NCBI GenBank assembly: GCA_910579425.1
Contig: CAJTVL010000008.1
Span: 21,589-85,588, forward strand
Length of the DNA stretch: 64,000 nt
DNA from: an uncultured Lachnospiraceae bacterium
GTDB lineage: Bacteria; Bacillota; Clostridia; Lachnospirales; Lachnospiraceae
Reading direction: 5' to 3'
The notes beneath the pieces were generated by a model. It was not told the DNA's origin. It searched no databases and saw nothing but the letters and a program-made list of their open reading frames with translations. How positions within the stretch are numbered: the stretch's first letter is position 1; every line of letters begins with the position of its first letter. Position numbers and translations under genes: made by a program. Positions 15,630-24,945 of the stretch are shown here, piece by piece.

Positions 15630-16595
15630 TTATCCGTCCATCTTCTCTATCAGTTTTTTCAGAGATTCAATATGTACCTCTTTATCCTTTAACTGCGGTT
15701 TTCCGTTTAACAGCAAATCGATCCGGCTGATAAAATAAGCAATTTCCCCATCCGCGCTGCTTATCTCAGCTTCTTTTTCCTCTGAATCAAAGGTATCATC
15801 AAAGGGCTCAAAACCGCCCTCCATCCCCTCCCCGAATGGCTCAAATTCAGAAATGCTTTTATCCTCCTGGACTTTATCTTGTACGGCGGCTTGAGGTGCC
15901 GGAATATCCTCATCTTCCCTTTCCTGCTCCTCCATCGCTTTTTTCTGCTGTTCTTTCCGCGCCAAAAGTCTGGTTGCCGTCTGATTGATCAGCATTTTTG
16001 TCAGCGATAAAATATTTCCGTCAGAGGCCATTCCTGAAAGGAGCCTATAAAGCTCTTTCTGGTCAGCCGCCGACAGGCCCACCACACTGTCAAAAATTGT
16101 ATACTCGCAGTTTGGCTGCTTTGTATAATCCAAAAATTCGGGTATAAGATTTAACAGGGACAGGTATCTCTGCGCTGTTGTAGATGAGATATGAAAACGT
16201 CTGGCAAGCTCATCCCTTGTCTTTCCCTTAAATTTTTCATTACTAAGGACATTTTTCTTGTAGTAATCAAGCGCCTTGGCCCAGTTATAGGGAGTCATAT
16301 TTCTCTGGAGCACATTACTCATGATAAGCCGTTTTGCTTTTGCCACCTTATCCGGTACGTCTTCCACAAAGCACGGAATCGTTCTCATATTATTTTTCAG
16401 AGCCGACTGGTATCTTCTGTGACCGGCAACAATCTCATAACGTCCATCCGGCTTTAGGTAGACTTCTATCGTCCCGTGGAATCCCTCTTCTGAAATATCC
16501 TGTGCCAGAGACTCAATACCGTCATAGCCAAAAATATCTTCATTATCTTCATTCATATCGATCAGAGTAACGTCTATCTCTTTCATCTCACCCAT
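15630..16595 (-). CDS. ParB/Spo0J-like DNA-binding protein
   Basis: This 321-residue protein has a ParB N-terminal nuclease-like fold over about residues 10-110, including the CTP-binding-type motif AGHRRYQSAL. A helix-turn-helix region follows (RDELARRFHISSTTAQRYLSL), with a charged, glutamate-rich C-terminal tail. The ATG at 16595 has AAGGA nine bases upstream; the GTG three codons earlier is too close to it. There is no adjacent ParA. Instead the divergent neighbour is a ParM-like actin. It may be a transcriptional regulator or the DNA-binding part of a second segregation locus. It is distinct in sequence from the parB at 30952. Confidence 0.85.
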   Translation of the reverse strand: MGEMKEIDVTLIDMNEDNEDIFGYDGIESLAQDISEEGFHGTIEVYLKPDGRYEIVAGHRRYQSALKNNMRTIPCFVEDVPDKVAKAKRLIMSNVLQRNMTPYNWAKALDYYKKNVLSNEKFKGKTRDELARRFHISSTTAQRYLSLLNLIPEFLDYTKQPNCEYTIFDSVVGLSAADQKELYRLLSGMASDGNILSLTKMLINQTATRLLARKEQQKKAMEEQEREDEDIPAPQAAVQDKVQEDKSISEFEPFGEGMEGGFEPFDDTFDSEEKEAEISSADGEIAYFISRIDLLLNGKPQLKDKEVHIESLKKLIEKMDG

Positions 16596-16699
16596 TGTAT
16601 CCACATCCTTCCCTGTTTACTCTACTTCCTGTAATTATAAATGGATTGTAAAAACCCGTCAACTCGGCGGATTTTCCTTTTTGTCTTTGGTAAATTAAT

Positions 16700-16731
16700 T
16701 TGACTTGTATTCAGAATTATGTATACTATAC
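16700..16731 (+). promoter_or_regulatory. promoter of the parM-like gene with GTATAC-type -10
   Basis: TTGACT (16700-16705), a 16-bp spacer and TATACT (16722-16727), embedded in GTATACTATAC (16721-16731), lie 28 bp before the parM-like ATG. The -10 sequence matches that of the rep_3 promoter at 40331 and the minus-strand promoter at 10146. Confidence 0.65.
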
Positions 16732-16758
16732 ATATCTAATCATCCAGGAGGCGATAAT

Positions 16759-17739
16759 ATGACCATTTTAGGTATAGATGTCGGCAATTCAGATACCAAA
16801 AGCCAAAATACCATTTTCCCCAGCGGTTACGAAGGCCCCTATTCCTTCCAGCCGTCATTTTCTTCCGATTGCCTGAAATTTGAGGGAAAATACTATACAC
16901 CCTCAGATGAGAGGCTGTTCTATTTACAGGATAAAACTGTAGATGAGCGGTGTATTATTCTTACCCTTATATCTATTGCCAAGGAATTAATCCTGCAGTT
17001 CAGCGCCTCTCCGGATGCGGAAAGAACATCCATCCAGAAATCCATATCGGAGATCAGACATATCGCCCTTGGAGCCGGGCTCCCGGTTGCCCACTATAAG
17101 AAAAAGTATATCGAAAACCTCCTTGCGTATTACCAAAGATATATGGGATCAGGCATAACCTTTTCTTATAATGACTACTGCTTTTCATTTATTATGGATG
17201 CCTGCAGGATATTTCCCCAGGGAGGAGCCGCCGCCGCATGCAGTTCAAATAAAATCGCCGCTGTATACAATACTTATTATGTCATTGACATAGGCGGATA
17301 TACAGTAGACGTTGCACAGTTTAAAAACGACATCCCTTCCAGAGACAGGCTTTCACTGGAAATGGGTATTATCACCCTTTATGACAGTATTATAGAAAAA
17401 GTATTTACAGAGTGTGATATTCAAATCGATTATGATTCTGCTGAAGCCGTGCTTCACGGCCAGAATACTATCCTGCCTGAAAAAGCAATCGGCATAATAA
17501 AAGAACTTGCATACAAACATGCAGGGAATATCCTGAACTACTTAAGGCAGCAGAAAATCCACTTTGATTCCCATCCCTGTCTTTTTGTCGGAGGCGGTTC
17601 TGTCATGCTGAAAGATTCAATCATGAACAATCCGCTGATCAGGAAAGATGCTGTCCAATTTATCACTGACACAAGAGCAAATGCAAAGGGATACGCACGC
17701 CTTATGAGCATGGAATACCCACAGGAGACTCCAGCATGA
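16759..17739 (+). CDS. ParM/actin-like ATPase for plasmid segregation
   Basis: This 326-residue protein is expected to polymerise into actin-like filaments that push plasmid copies apart. The actin-fold signatures are visible: phosphate-1 GIDVGNSDTKS (residues 4-14), phosphate-2 VIDIGGYTVDVAQF (about 174), and adenosine motif LFVGGGSVML (about 274). The ATG at 16759 has CAGGAGGCG upstream; the frame starts earlier without a binding site. It overlaps the next gene by 4 bp (ATGA), the usual arrangement for parM and its adaptor parR. A GTATAC-type promoter precedes it. An alternative is an actin-like protein of the Alp family used for another purpose. Confidence 0.82.
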   Translation: MTILGIDVGNSDTKSQNTIFPSGYEGPYSFQPSFSSDCLKFEGKYYTPSDERLFYLQDKTVDERCIILTLISIAKELILQFSASPDAERTSIQKSISEIRHIALGAGLPVAHYKKKYIENLLAYYQRYMGSGITFSYNDYCFSFIMDACRIFPQGGAAAACSSNKIAAVYNTYYVIDIGGYTVDVAQFKNDIPSRDRLSLEMGIITLYDSIIEKVFTECDIQIDYDSAEAVLHGQNTILPEKAIGIIKELAYKHAGNILNYLRQQKIHFDSHPCLFVGGGSVMLKDSIMNNPLIRKDAVQFITDTRANAKGYARLMSMEYPQETPA

Positions 17740-18233
17740 AATCAAAACTGAAAAAATACTTATATTTTGACGCTTCGGATTCCCGGCAGGCCGAGATTTT
17801 TTTCCTCCTTGACAAGGCACGGTACTTCCAGACAAAGCTGATCGTAAGGCTGCTCGGCGACTTTTTTGAAAAGCATGGTATAACCCGGGACACGCCCCCT
17901 GAGCAGATTAAGGTCATTGTGCAGCTTTATCTGACAAAGAACGCATCGACGGTTCTTCCAGTGTCCCCTGGAGCTGCCTTCACTCCGGATGAAATAACAA
18001 AAATATTTATCTCTCTCCTGCCACAGATTAAATCTGTCGAACATACCGCCTCTTCCATCCCAGGCTGTCCTCCTGACCATCTGCAGCTGCAGGCCTTACC
18101 ACCTGCAGCTATAAAACAACTGAAAGAGGCGGACACGGAAAATGACAGAGCCCTTTTGCCTAATGCCCCTGAAGCAGAAATAGCCAAGCTGAAACATATG
18201 GCACAGGGATTTTTATCAATGGCAGGCGAATGA
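17736..18233 (+). CDS. probable ParR-type adaptor, 165 aa
   Basis: It is called from position and general character only. It is a small protein that begins directly after the parM-like gene with a 4-bp overlap, as parR genes do. The N-terminal 75 residues (YLYFDASDSRQAEIFFLLDKA...) look like a helical DNA-binding domain. The C-terminal half is proline/alanine-rich and probably disordered, which fits the ParR tail that contacts ParM filament ends. No repeated centromere was recognised in the 160 bp upstream of parM. It is followed by a GGTGTCC-type terminator. Confidence 0.5.
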   Translation: MKSKLKKYLYFDASDSRQAEIFFLLDKARYFQTKLIVRLLGDFFEKHGITRDTPPEQIKVIVQLYLTKNASTVLPVSPGAAFTPDEITKIFISLLPQIKSVEHTASSIPGCPPDHLQLQALPPAAIKQLKEADTENDRALLPNAPEAEIAKLKHMAQGFLSMAGE

Positions 18234-18249
18234 TCCGTCTCCGCATTCA

Positions 18250-18272
18250 TGTGTTCATTGTGGACACCTTTT
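18250..18272 (+). terminator. terminator, GGTGTCC hairpin copy 2 (degenerate)
   Basis: GTGTTC (18251-18256), ATTGT, and GGACAC (18262-18267) with CTTTT after it. It matches the hairpins at 7871 and 41516, with one G-U pair replacing G-C, and lies 17 bp after the parR-like stop. Confidence 0.6.
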
Positions 18273-18318
18273 GCTTTATTCTATATACAAATTCAATATG
18301 ATCGATTGGAGTCTGACT

Positions 18319-18684
18319 ATGAAAATGAAAAAATATAAAAACCAGCATTTTTTAACGAATCTCCCTGTTCTTTTTACCGCAGCCTCTTTGACGAAACGTT
18401 CCTTTTATGCTGCTGCAACCGAACTCGGAAAAAACATAGAAAATACCAGCGGCAGGCTTTTATCAGAGGTTAAGGCGATTTATTGCGGCTCCCTCTGCTG
18501 GCTGCTTCTTGCAATCAACATATGTATCCTGTTTTTTTCCAAAGATGATAAGATGATCAGCTTTTCAAAAAAAGCAATTTTCGGCGGAATCATCGCATAT
18601 GCAGCATTACAGATTCTGGTAAAATCATCCGGCGGCTCTATTGGCTCCACAATCAACAATATTTCAACCTGGATGGGCGGCTGA
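18319..18684 (+). CDS. small two-helix membrane protein, VirB2-like position
   Basis: This 121-residue protein has two hydrophobic segments (SLCWLLLAINICILFF and KAIFGGIIAYAALQILV) separated by a short charged loop, ending in GSIGSTINNISTWMGG. Size, two helices and glycine-rich end fit the VirB2-like subunits found just upstream of VirB6-like genes in Gram-positive conjugation clusters, as is the case here (50 bp gap). I use the ATG at 18319 with TTGGAG upstream; the frame extends to 18271. The identification rests on context and topology, not on a conserved motif. Confidence 0.6.
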   Translation: MKMKKYKNQHFLTNLPVLFTAASLTKRSFYAAATELGKNIENTSGRLLSEVKAIYCGSLCWLLLAINICILFFSKDDKMISFSKKAIFGGIIAYAALQILVKSSGGSIGSTINNISTWMGG

Positions 18685-18734
18685 TCTGACTCCAAAGCCC
18701 AAACATTATTAATATTCAGAGAGGTAAGTTTAGC

Positions 18735-20819
18735 ATGCCCTTTTTAGATTTTATCGTACAGGCAACCGAATCCGTTGGAGAAAGATTTTCAAAATTTACG
18801 GAAGGCTGGGATCCGTCCTCCTTACTTGGCGATGCCCTGGAGGGCCTGACCAGCACCGCTTTGGTAGATCCTCTTATGGAAGCTATCGTGACTTTTTTCT
18901 ATAAACATGTGGCGGACAATTTTATCTTACTGATAGATTTCCTGCTCAGCCAGTTTAGCCCCTCATCCAATTTTGCCTATGAAATGTTTGGTATCACTGA
19001 TGGATATAACAGCCCTCTATTTAATGTTTTTTATTATATTGCCACTGCCCTGTTGTTTTCCATTTTTGTGTTTAATCTGATCTGCATTTCCTTTGGCCCT
19101 GTTATCGACCAGAAAAACGGCGTTTTTGAGTCTGTTGAAAGGCTGCTGGTCTCTGCCGTACTGATTCTGGCAATAAGGCCGTTTTTGGGGTTATTAAATA
19201 CTACGGCAGATTCTATTGCGGATCTTACCTCTGCGACAATAATAAGCGGCCTTTCACTGACAAATACCGGTGTTTTTGACGCTCTGGACAGAAAATTTAC
19301 AGCTATATTTCTCGGCCTGTTTCTAATCATCCTGTTTCTTGCAATTTTGATCGAATTTATTAAACTGGTTCTCTCCATTGTGGAAAGATATATTGTAGTT
19401 TTTCTTCTCCATATTGCTTCGCCTGTCGGGGCCTGCTTCTTTGTCAGCAGATCAACCTCTTCCATCTGCAGCAATTATATCAGGATGTATATCGCACAAC
19501 TGTTTTTACTGATCATGAATAAATTCTTCCTTTATATGTTCGTCGAAGCAGTCGGGCAGCTGGCCTTTTTATCCTTTATCGGCTGCCTGTCCCTGATTGC
19601 ATTTTTAAAATGCGCCCAGAGAATAGACGGCTACATGAAATCACTGGGGCTCAGCGTTGCCCAGACTGGCAGCACCCTTCTTGGCTCCCTAGGAGGCGGG
19701 ATCATTGCCATGGGCGCTATGATAAAAGGAGGAAGGAGCGGCGCCGGCTTTATCGGCCAGAGGCTTGCTGTGGCAGGCGCGAAATCAGGGGACTTTGGGA
19801 TGACCCGCGTAGGCACGCTGATCAAGGGATTCTCCACAGGCCAGCCAGTCCCGGAAGCAAAATCATTTTCGACATTTGGTGAACTGGGCGGGTTTGCCAA
19901 TATTTCATCTGAAAATGCAAAGGCAAACAAGGCCTTTCTTAATCTACTGCAATCCGGCAACTACAGGACAGCCATGAACGCCCCTGCCCGATTACAGACT
20001 TCTGCTATTAAATCAGCCTTCACTGCTGAAGGCGACGACATATTTAAATCCGCTACCGGCTTCCATACAAAGGACATCAAAAGCGCCCAGGTAATGTATG
20101 ACGGTTCCATCAAGGGAGTCATCATGCACCAGGCTACAAACGGGAAATCATATTCTTATAACTTTACTGCCAGTCCCTCTTCCCAGGGAATCGGAAATAA
20201 CGTTGCATCCATTAACGGCCCGGGAGGAAAGATGTATGTTTCTACCTCACCTACTGAAAACAATGATTTTTCCGGCATAGAATTTTCCAACCTTGACTTT
20301 TCTCAATATCATGACAGCCAGGTATCAGAGGTGGCATCTGTCACCGGTGCAAAAATAGACAATCGTATGTGGCAGGATATGGGCGTTAAAAGCTGCATTG
20401 TCAATGAGGACAATATTCTGATTGCCAGGACAGCCAATGGGGATGAAGTGGCCGCCTGCAATCTGGCAACCGGCTCCTCTTATTATAAAGGGATAAACTC
20501 AAATCCCCTAGTTAAAAATCCCCTGCCGCCTTTTTCAGCCACCGATATTCTGTCATCCCCTGTCGCAAGGTCACTGCCTGCCGGAGCTTCTGTCATTGAT
20601 AATTCCTTTGTTGTCCATGATAAATCCCCTGCAAATTACCATGCCACCTTTGACTGGAAAAGCAATACGGAAAGCGGTCAGGCAATCATCAAAAGGCCTG
20701 CTCCGGATGATCTGCTCCCAGGCTCCAAAACCCATCTGGTAAACATGGGCAAAGAGAACGGCCATTATAAAGTGACGATAAGGCCCCGCAAACAGTCCAA
20801 TACAAAAGTTCCAAAATAA
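18735..20819 (+). CDS. VirB6/TrbL-like conjugation membrane protein
   Basis: This 694-residue protein is predicted to form part of the inner-membrane channel of a type IV secretion system. The first 330 residues hold about six to seven membrane helices, for example FNVFYYIATALLFSIFVFNLI, FLGLFLIILFLAILIEFI and YIVVFLLHIASPVGACFFV. A long soluble, glycine/serine-rich C-terminal region of about 360 residues follows. This is typical for Gram-positive VirB6/TrbL proteins with extended C-termini. GAGG precedes the ATG. It sits between the VirB2-like protein and a VirB1-position C39-like protein, spaced by 20-50 bp, so they form one operon. Confidence 0.8.
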   Translation: MPFLDFIVQATESVGERFSKFTEGWDPSSLLGDALEGLTSTALVDPLMEAIVTFFYKHVADNFILLIDFLLSQFSPSSNFAYEMFGITDGYNSPLFNVFYYIATALLFSIFVFNLICISFGPVIDQKNGVFESVERLLVSAVLILAIRPFLGLLNTTADSIADLTSATIISGLSLTNTGVFDALDRKFTAIFLGLFLIILFLAILIEFIKLVLSIVERYIVVFLLHIASPVGACFFVSRSTSSICSNYIRMYIAQLFLLIMNKFFLYMFVEAVGQLAFLSFIGCLSLIAFLKCAQRIDGYMKSLGLSVAQTGSTLLGSLGGGIIAMGAMIKGGRSGAGFIGQRLAVAGAKSGDFGMTRVGTLIKGFSTGQPVPEAKSFSTFGELGGFANISSENAKANKAFLNLLQSGNYRTAMNAPARLQTSAIKSAFTAEGDDIFKSATGFHTKDIKSAQVMYDGSIKGVIMHQATNGKSYSYNFTASPSSQGIGNNVASINGPGGKMYVSTSPTENNDFSGIEFSNLDFSQYHDSQVSEVASVTGAKIDNRMWQDMGVKSCIVNEDNILIARTANGDEVAACNLATGSSYYKGINSNPLVKNPLPPFSATDILSSPVARSLPAGASVIDNSFVVHDKSPANYHATFDWKSNTESGQAIIKRPAPDDLLPGSKTHLVNMGKENGHYKVTIRPRKQSNTKVPK

Positions 20820-20839
20820 ATTTCAGGCAGGTACACCTT

Positions 20840-22675
20840 ATGGATCCCTATAACGAAGATTCTTCAAAAGAGCAGGAGCAAAGAAGAACTGGCAGTCCGG
20901 CTTCACCTGAAGACCTGCTCCATAAAACCCGAAATTTCATCCCCGACAGAAAAGCCGACAGGCTCCCGAATTCCCACTCTGGCAAGCCACGCACTGTTAA
21001 TGCCGCCAGTACGGCTGGAAGTGCATCTGTCGGGGCTGCCGAAAGCGGAGCCGCTGCAGCCGGGGGCATGGCAGGAAATAGTGTTGCTGCCGGGGCCGCC
21101 GGAGCCGCAGGCACCGGAGCAGGCAGTGGAGCCGCCGCTGGAGCTGCTGCAGGCAGCGTTGCCCCAGGCGCAGGCACGGCCATTGGCGCGGCAGTCGGCG
21201 CTATGGGCGGCACTGCTGCAGGCGCAGTTAAAAAGGGGCGTCAGAAAAACGATTTCTATGAGGCTCCTCAAAAAGCCGAATCTAAAAAAACAAAAAAGCC
21301 TTTTGAACACTCCGGAACTAAAACCACCGCCCTTGACGAGAACTTCGGTATAAAAATCATGACATTCTCGATCGCCCTGTTTCTTGCCCTGGCACTGACG
21401 CTGGCTGTTATATTGGATTTCTTCATTAGCGGAATTGCTTCCCCTGTTATGCTGATGTTCAAGCAAATTACTTCCCATAAAGACCCTGGCAGTCAGTTTC
21501 TCGAAGATTGCGGGACTGCTGCTCCCTGTTACGAAGATATTGTCAGATGCTTTCGCTTAAAGCTTCAAAATGCCATGAAAAAGGCTTATACAGAAACCTG
21601 CTACAAAGAGGTCTACCAGATTGCCGTTGAGCAGGAATTTGATCTTGACCTGACCCTTGCATCCTATAATGACACGGAAATTCCTTATATTTTTACCGGA
21701 CAGGGATGTAATGTAAATTATGCGGAAATTATGTATCTGATCTCCATGTCACCAGAATATAGGGTAATCTACACCCAATTCGACTATACAACCTTCTGCA
21801 ATCTGCTAAATGAAGATGATTTCCTGAGATGCCTGTATGATCTGGATGTAACCAAGGCCGAAAAAAAGATTTATGTCGGGGAATCGGCAGATGCCTATTA
21901 TGAGACAGTCATCTATGGGGAAGTACATATCGATCACTATCCGCTGAAAAAGCTGTATGACTTTTTCAATGTTGATCCCTATGGGAAAAATGAAGATATT
22001 CCATCTATGACGAACCAGCAGGCGATCGGCAACCTTGAATACATAGCACGGCTTTATTATGAAGCGTCCGATTGGGGCAGTTCAGAGCGGACGGCCCTCT
22101 CCGACTATAAAAAATATACCGGTACTCTAAACTATGACATACAGAACATTTACGAAAAAGATGTCCAAAGATATTCTGCTTTCTCAGACCGGGAGGTTTA
22201 TATGGATATGCCCGAATATAAGCAGAATTCCCCTGCATGGGGAGGTCTTCCCTATGGTTCGTCCACCATCAGTAAGCTTGGATGCTGCCTTACTTCCATG
22301 TCCATGGTATGCACTTACTTTACCGGAGAAAATATCACTCCTGATGTCCTAAGCGCTTACATCCGTTCCTTCCACCATGGAGAACTGTATCGCGATCTTA
22401 TCGCAGAACATTACGGATTCAGGCAATATACTGATTCCTCCAGCTTTAATATTGAAGCGGTAATGGGAGAACTGGTTAATAACAGGCTGGTCATTGCACA
22501 TATCAGGGGAGGTGCTTTGGGAACAGGAAAATATGGACACTTTGTTGTACTAAACGGCTTTTCTACGGAAAAGGCCTGTTACTATGTCAGGGAGCCGGCG
22601 GGACGGCTTTCAGATACGGTTTCCATGGCCCAGGCCGCCGAAGTTTTTGATGCCTTTCGCTCTTATGGAATTTAA
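20840..22675 (+). CDS. membrane-anchored C39-like peptidase of the conjugation cluster
   Basis: This 611-residue protein starts with a charged region, then a glycine/alanine-rich stretch of about 75 residues (about 53-130) with repeated small-residue spacing. One membrane helix follows (ITMFSIALFLALALTLAVILDF-like, about 172-195). The C-terminal 170 residues resemble a C39-type papain-fold domain: KLGCCLTSMSM supplies the candidate cysteine and GHFVVLNGF the histidine. It therefore faces the wall and may open peptidoglycan for the mating channel, taking the VirB1-like place. AGGCAGG lies before the ATG. An alternative reading is a non-catalytic cysteine-peptidase-like scaffold. Confidence 0.72.
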   Translation: MDPYNEDSSKEQEQRRTGSPASPEDLLHKTRNFIPDRKADRLPNSHSGKPRTVNAASTAGSASVGAAESGAAAAGGMAGNSVAAGAAGAAGTGAGSGAAAGAAAGSVAPGAGTAIGAAVGAMGGTAAGAVKKGRQKNDFYEAPQKAESKKTKKPFEHSGTKTTALDENFGIKIMTFSIALFLALALTLAVILDFFISGIASPVMLMFKQITSHKDPGSQFLEDCGTAAPCYEDIVRCFRLKLQNAMKKAYTETCYKEVYQIAVEQEFDLDLTLASYNDTEIPYIFTGQGCNVNYAEIMYLISMSPEYRVIYTQFDYTTFCNLLNEDDFLRCLYDLDVTKAEKKIYVGESADAYYETVIYGEVHIDHYPLKKLYDFFNVDPYGKNEDIPSMTNQQAIGNLEYIARLYYEASDWGSSERTALSDYKKYTGTLNYDIQNIYEKDVQRYSAFSDREVYMDMPEYKQNSPAWGGLPYGSSTISKLGCCLTSMSMVCTYFTGENITPDVLSAYIRSFHHGELYRDLIAEHYGFRQYTDSSSFNIEAVMGELVNNRLVIAHIRGGALGTGKYGHFVVLNGFSTEKACYYVREPAGRLSDTVSMAQAAEVFDAFRSYGI

Positions 22676-22686
22676 GGGGATTTATC

Positions 22687-23169
22687 ATGAAAAAAATATA
22701 TCTTTTAGTCATACTTTTTGCATTTATTATCTGCTTTGGGACATTGCTTATCGCCAGCCATATGCGTAAACCAAAGGTTATTTCCTCTAATGGACGGAAT
22801 AAAGAAGTCGAAAGTCTCTTTCATTTTCCAATCCCTTCCCCTTCTGATGAGCCTGAGGATAATTACACCGGAGCCATTGATGACGGATTCACAGCCCAGG
22901 AATATTATGTTGGCTTTACTAATCTGAACACGGTTTATGATATTCTTACATTACAGGCTCTTTCCGATATTTCTTCCGAGGCTGCCAGGTACCTTAATAA
23001 CCATGGTTTTTGCGATATACATTCACTAACCGTCATTGAGGATTCGATCATATCTGACAGGTCTTACCCTTACTTCCTCTGCAGGCTTGAAAATAACTCT
23101 GAAATCTGCCTGGAGATACGATATGATGTTGAGTCAATGCGTTTCCTTTTTGACCTTATCAGTCAATAA
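22687..23169 (+). CDS. membrane-anchored extracytoplasmic protein, 160 aa
   Basis: An N-terminal signal anchor (YLLVILFAFIICFGTLLIAS) is followed by a proline/serine-rich linker and a compact C-terminal domain of about 95 residues (EYYVGFTNLNTVYDILTL...). I do not recognise the domain. The gene is the last of the virB2-virB6-C39 block, starting 12 bp after the previous stop with AAGGGGA upstream. It could be a structural component of the mating channel similar in place to small VirB8-like proteins, but its sequence gives no direct support for that. Confidence 0.65.
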   Translation: MKKIYLLVILFAFIICFGTLLIASHMRKPKVISSNGRNKEVESLFHFPIPSPSDEPEDNYTGAIDDGFTAQEYYVGFTNLNTVYDILTLQALSDISSEAARYLNNHGFCDIHSLTVIEDSIISDRSYPYFLCRLENNSEICLEIRYDVESMRFLFDLISQ

Positions 23170-23360
23170 TGTTTGGTGGATTTTAGAAGTACTCTTCTAT
23201 TTTCTATATAATGTCCCTATTAACAGGGATTCTCACGAAATGACAGTCTTGTCATTTCTTATTGACTATTCTGGTCTATATATTTTTCATATATTTATTA
23301 AGGGTTCTGAAAATCTTCTGCTTATGTTTTCTTTGATTTTTTTTCACTTTAAGGTATAAT
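23170..23360 (+). promoter_or_regulatory. intergenic region with terminator-like hairpins and the rep promoter
   Basis: The gap before the replication initiator holds an AAATGACA/TGTCATTT hairpin near 23238-23260 and a TCCCTATTAACAGGGA hairpin near 23213-23229. At its end is a promoter: TTGATT (23333-23338), a 16-bp spacer, and GG before TATAAT (23355-23360). The initiator ATG is 38 bp downstream. Confidence 0.5.
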
Positions 23361-23398
23361 ATTACTATTCTTCTTATTCGCTATTCAGGAGGCAATTT

Positions 23399-24865
23399 AT
23401 GGCATACCCTAAGCAGTTAATTTCTTCATTAAGTGAACAGATAAATGAAAAACTTTTAAATTTCTTCGAGATCGAAAATCGGAAATATTTTCAAAACTAT
23501 GCCGATCTGAATGATATAGTTGAAAATACTCTGTGGCAATATATAAAAAATGAAACGGAGAAATCAGAGCTTCGGTCCGTTTATGGTGTGCAGGTAAAAC
23601 AGCGCAGGCAAAAAAGGCTCAGATGGATGGAATCTTTCAAAAAAAATCTGGAAGATTACCCATCTACGGACAAAAAAAATCCTTTCTACTCCATTTACCG
23701 TAACTATGACGAGCTTCCTGGCCACAGCTTCCTCAAATTATATGATGCCTCGGAGGTTGAAACCGTTATTGATAATTATAAAAAAGCTCTGGAGGGATGG
23801 ATCGATAACGATAAGAGCCTGCTTATCGATTACCCTCTTATTTCAACCAAAACAGATAACCAGGTTCTGACCTCCTTTAAAACCGACCTTGTTATCAACT
23901 TAATTGATATTATCATGGACTCCCTGGACGGCAATATTGAGTCCTACTTTGCAAAAAAACCAGATATTTTGTTGGAAAATCCCCTTTTTGCGGCAACCAA
24001 ATTCTCAATACCCTTCAAGGCCTCCCTTGATTCCTATGTGGCGGATCTGATCAATTCAGACAGCAATGACATGGTTTTTCAGATGCTGGTTAATCACGAA
24101 CCTGAGCACATGGAAGAAACACAAAATTTCAGAGTCTTTGATCCAAAGGACAACCAGCTGCTCCTCACGCTTATAAACAATATCAAGCTGGACTTTTATG
24201 ACAGTAAGGCCGTTGCCATTGAGGTAGGCGCACTTGCCAGATCCCTAAATGCAAAACCGAATAAGCGCTGCTATGAGGATGTGAAACAAAGGCTCCATAA
24301 TATGGCACGGACAGGATTCCGCCTCAGTAAAAAGGATAATCCGGGAAATCCCATCTTCACCTTCAATTTCTTTGACAATGTCCTGACACAGGAACAAAAC
24401 GGAAAAGAATACGCGATAGTAACTTTTGGCAACGTGCTCTATGAGGCAATCACCAAAAAGAAAATGATAGCGGTTACTTCTAACAGCTATAACTCGCTTG
24501 ATCTGGAATTAAGTAAGCTGCTCTACCATAATCTCCAAAAAGAACGGATCTTACTATCCACCTCTTCCGTTCCGGACGATAACGGATTCCTTTACAAAAG
24601 CTATGACTATTCTTACTTCCAGCGGATCATTCTTTTTAAGAAAAAAAAGAAAGCAGACAATATTTTATTGTTGAAAAAAGCTTTGGATGAATTTGTTGAT
24701 AAGAAAATTGCTCTGGCAAAATTTGAATATGTACAAAGCCAGGGGCTCTTCCACCTTTATTATTTTCAGCTCTCCGAAGATGAAACGGCTGATCTGGTGA
24801 ATAACAATGAAATCATCAATTTTCCTACCCTCAGTGATTCCCTCTCCAATTCCGCCACGGATTAA
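23399..24865 (+). CDS. plasmid replication initiator-like protein (replicon 1)
   Basis: This 488-residue protein is called a replication initiator from architecture and context. A helical N-terminal region of about 240 residues is followed by winged-helix-like segments (DPKDNQLLLTLINNI..., AVAIEVGALARSLNAK) and a lysine-rich stretch (FKKKKKADN) near the C-terminus. CAGGAGG lies before the ATG and a good promoter is at 23333-23360. Directly downstream is a gene-free region of about 1.1 kb with some 15 related 19-bp repeats, as expected for an origin. No standard Rep family motif could be named with certainty. It is clearly different from the Rep_3 protein at 40379. Confidence 0.65.
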   Translation: MAYPKQLISSLSEQINEKLLNFFEIENRKYFQNYADLNDIVENTLWQYIKNETEKSELRSVYGVQVKQRRQKRLRWMESFKKNLEDYPSTDKKNPFYSIYRNYDELPGHSFLKLYDASEVETVIDNYKKALEGWIDNDKSLLIDYPLISTKTDNQVLTSFKTDLVINLIDIIMDSLDGNIESYFAKKPDILLENPLFAATKFSIPFKASLDSYVADLINSDSNDMVFQMLVNHEPEHMEETQNFRVFDPKDNQLLLTLINNIKLDFYDSKAVAIEVGALARSLNAKPNKRCYEDVKQRLHNMARTGFRLSKKDNPGNPIFTFNFFDNVLTQEQNGKEYAIVTFGNVLYEAITKKKMIAVTSNSYNSLDLELSKLLYHNLQKERILLSTSSVPDDNGFLYKSYDYSYFQRIILFKKKKKADNILLLKKALDEFVDKKIALAKFEYVQSQGLFHLYYFQLSEDETADLVNNNEIINFPTLSDSLSNSATD

Positions 24866-24876
24866 ATTAGAGTATG

Positions 24877-24910
24877 CAGGAGGCTGAACTTTCTCAGACC
24901 TCCTGTTTTT
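24877..24910 (+). terminator. terminator after the replicon 1 initiator
   Basis: CAGGAGG (24877-24883) pairs with CCTCCTG (24899-24905), with a CTGA/TCAG inner pairing and a T5 tail. Confidence 0.8.
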
Positions 24911-24945
24911 ATGATAATTCATTTTTATGTAATAGTTGTATTTTT

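Noticed and set aside
20848..21478. Minus-strand open frames of 121 and 191 codons, rich in Pro/Ala and Ser/Gly/Cys
   Set aside because: They are mirror images of the Gly/Ala-rich region of the C39-like gene and lack ribosome binding sites.
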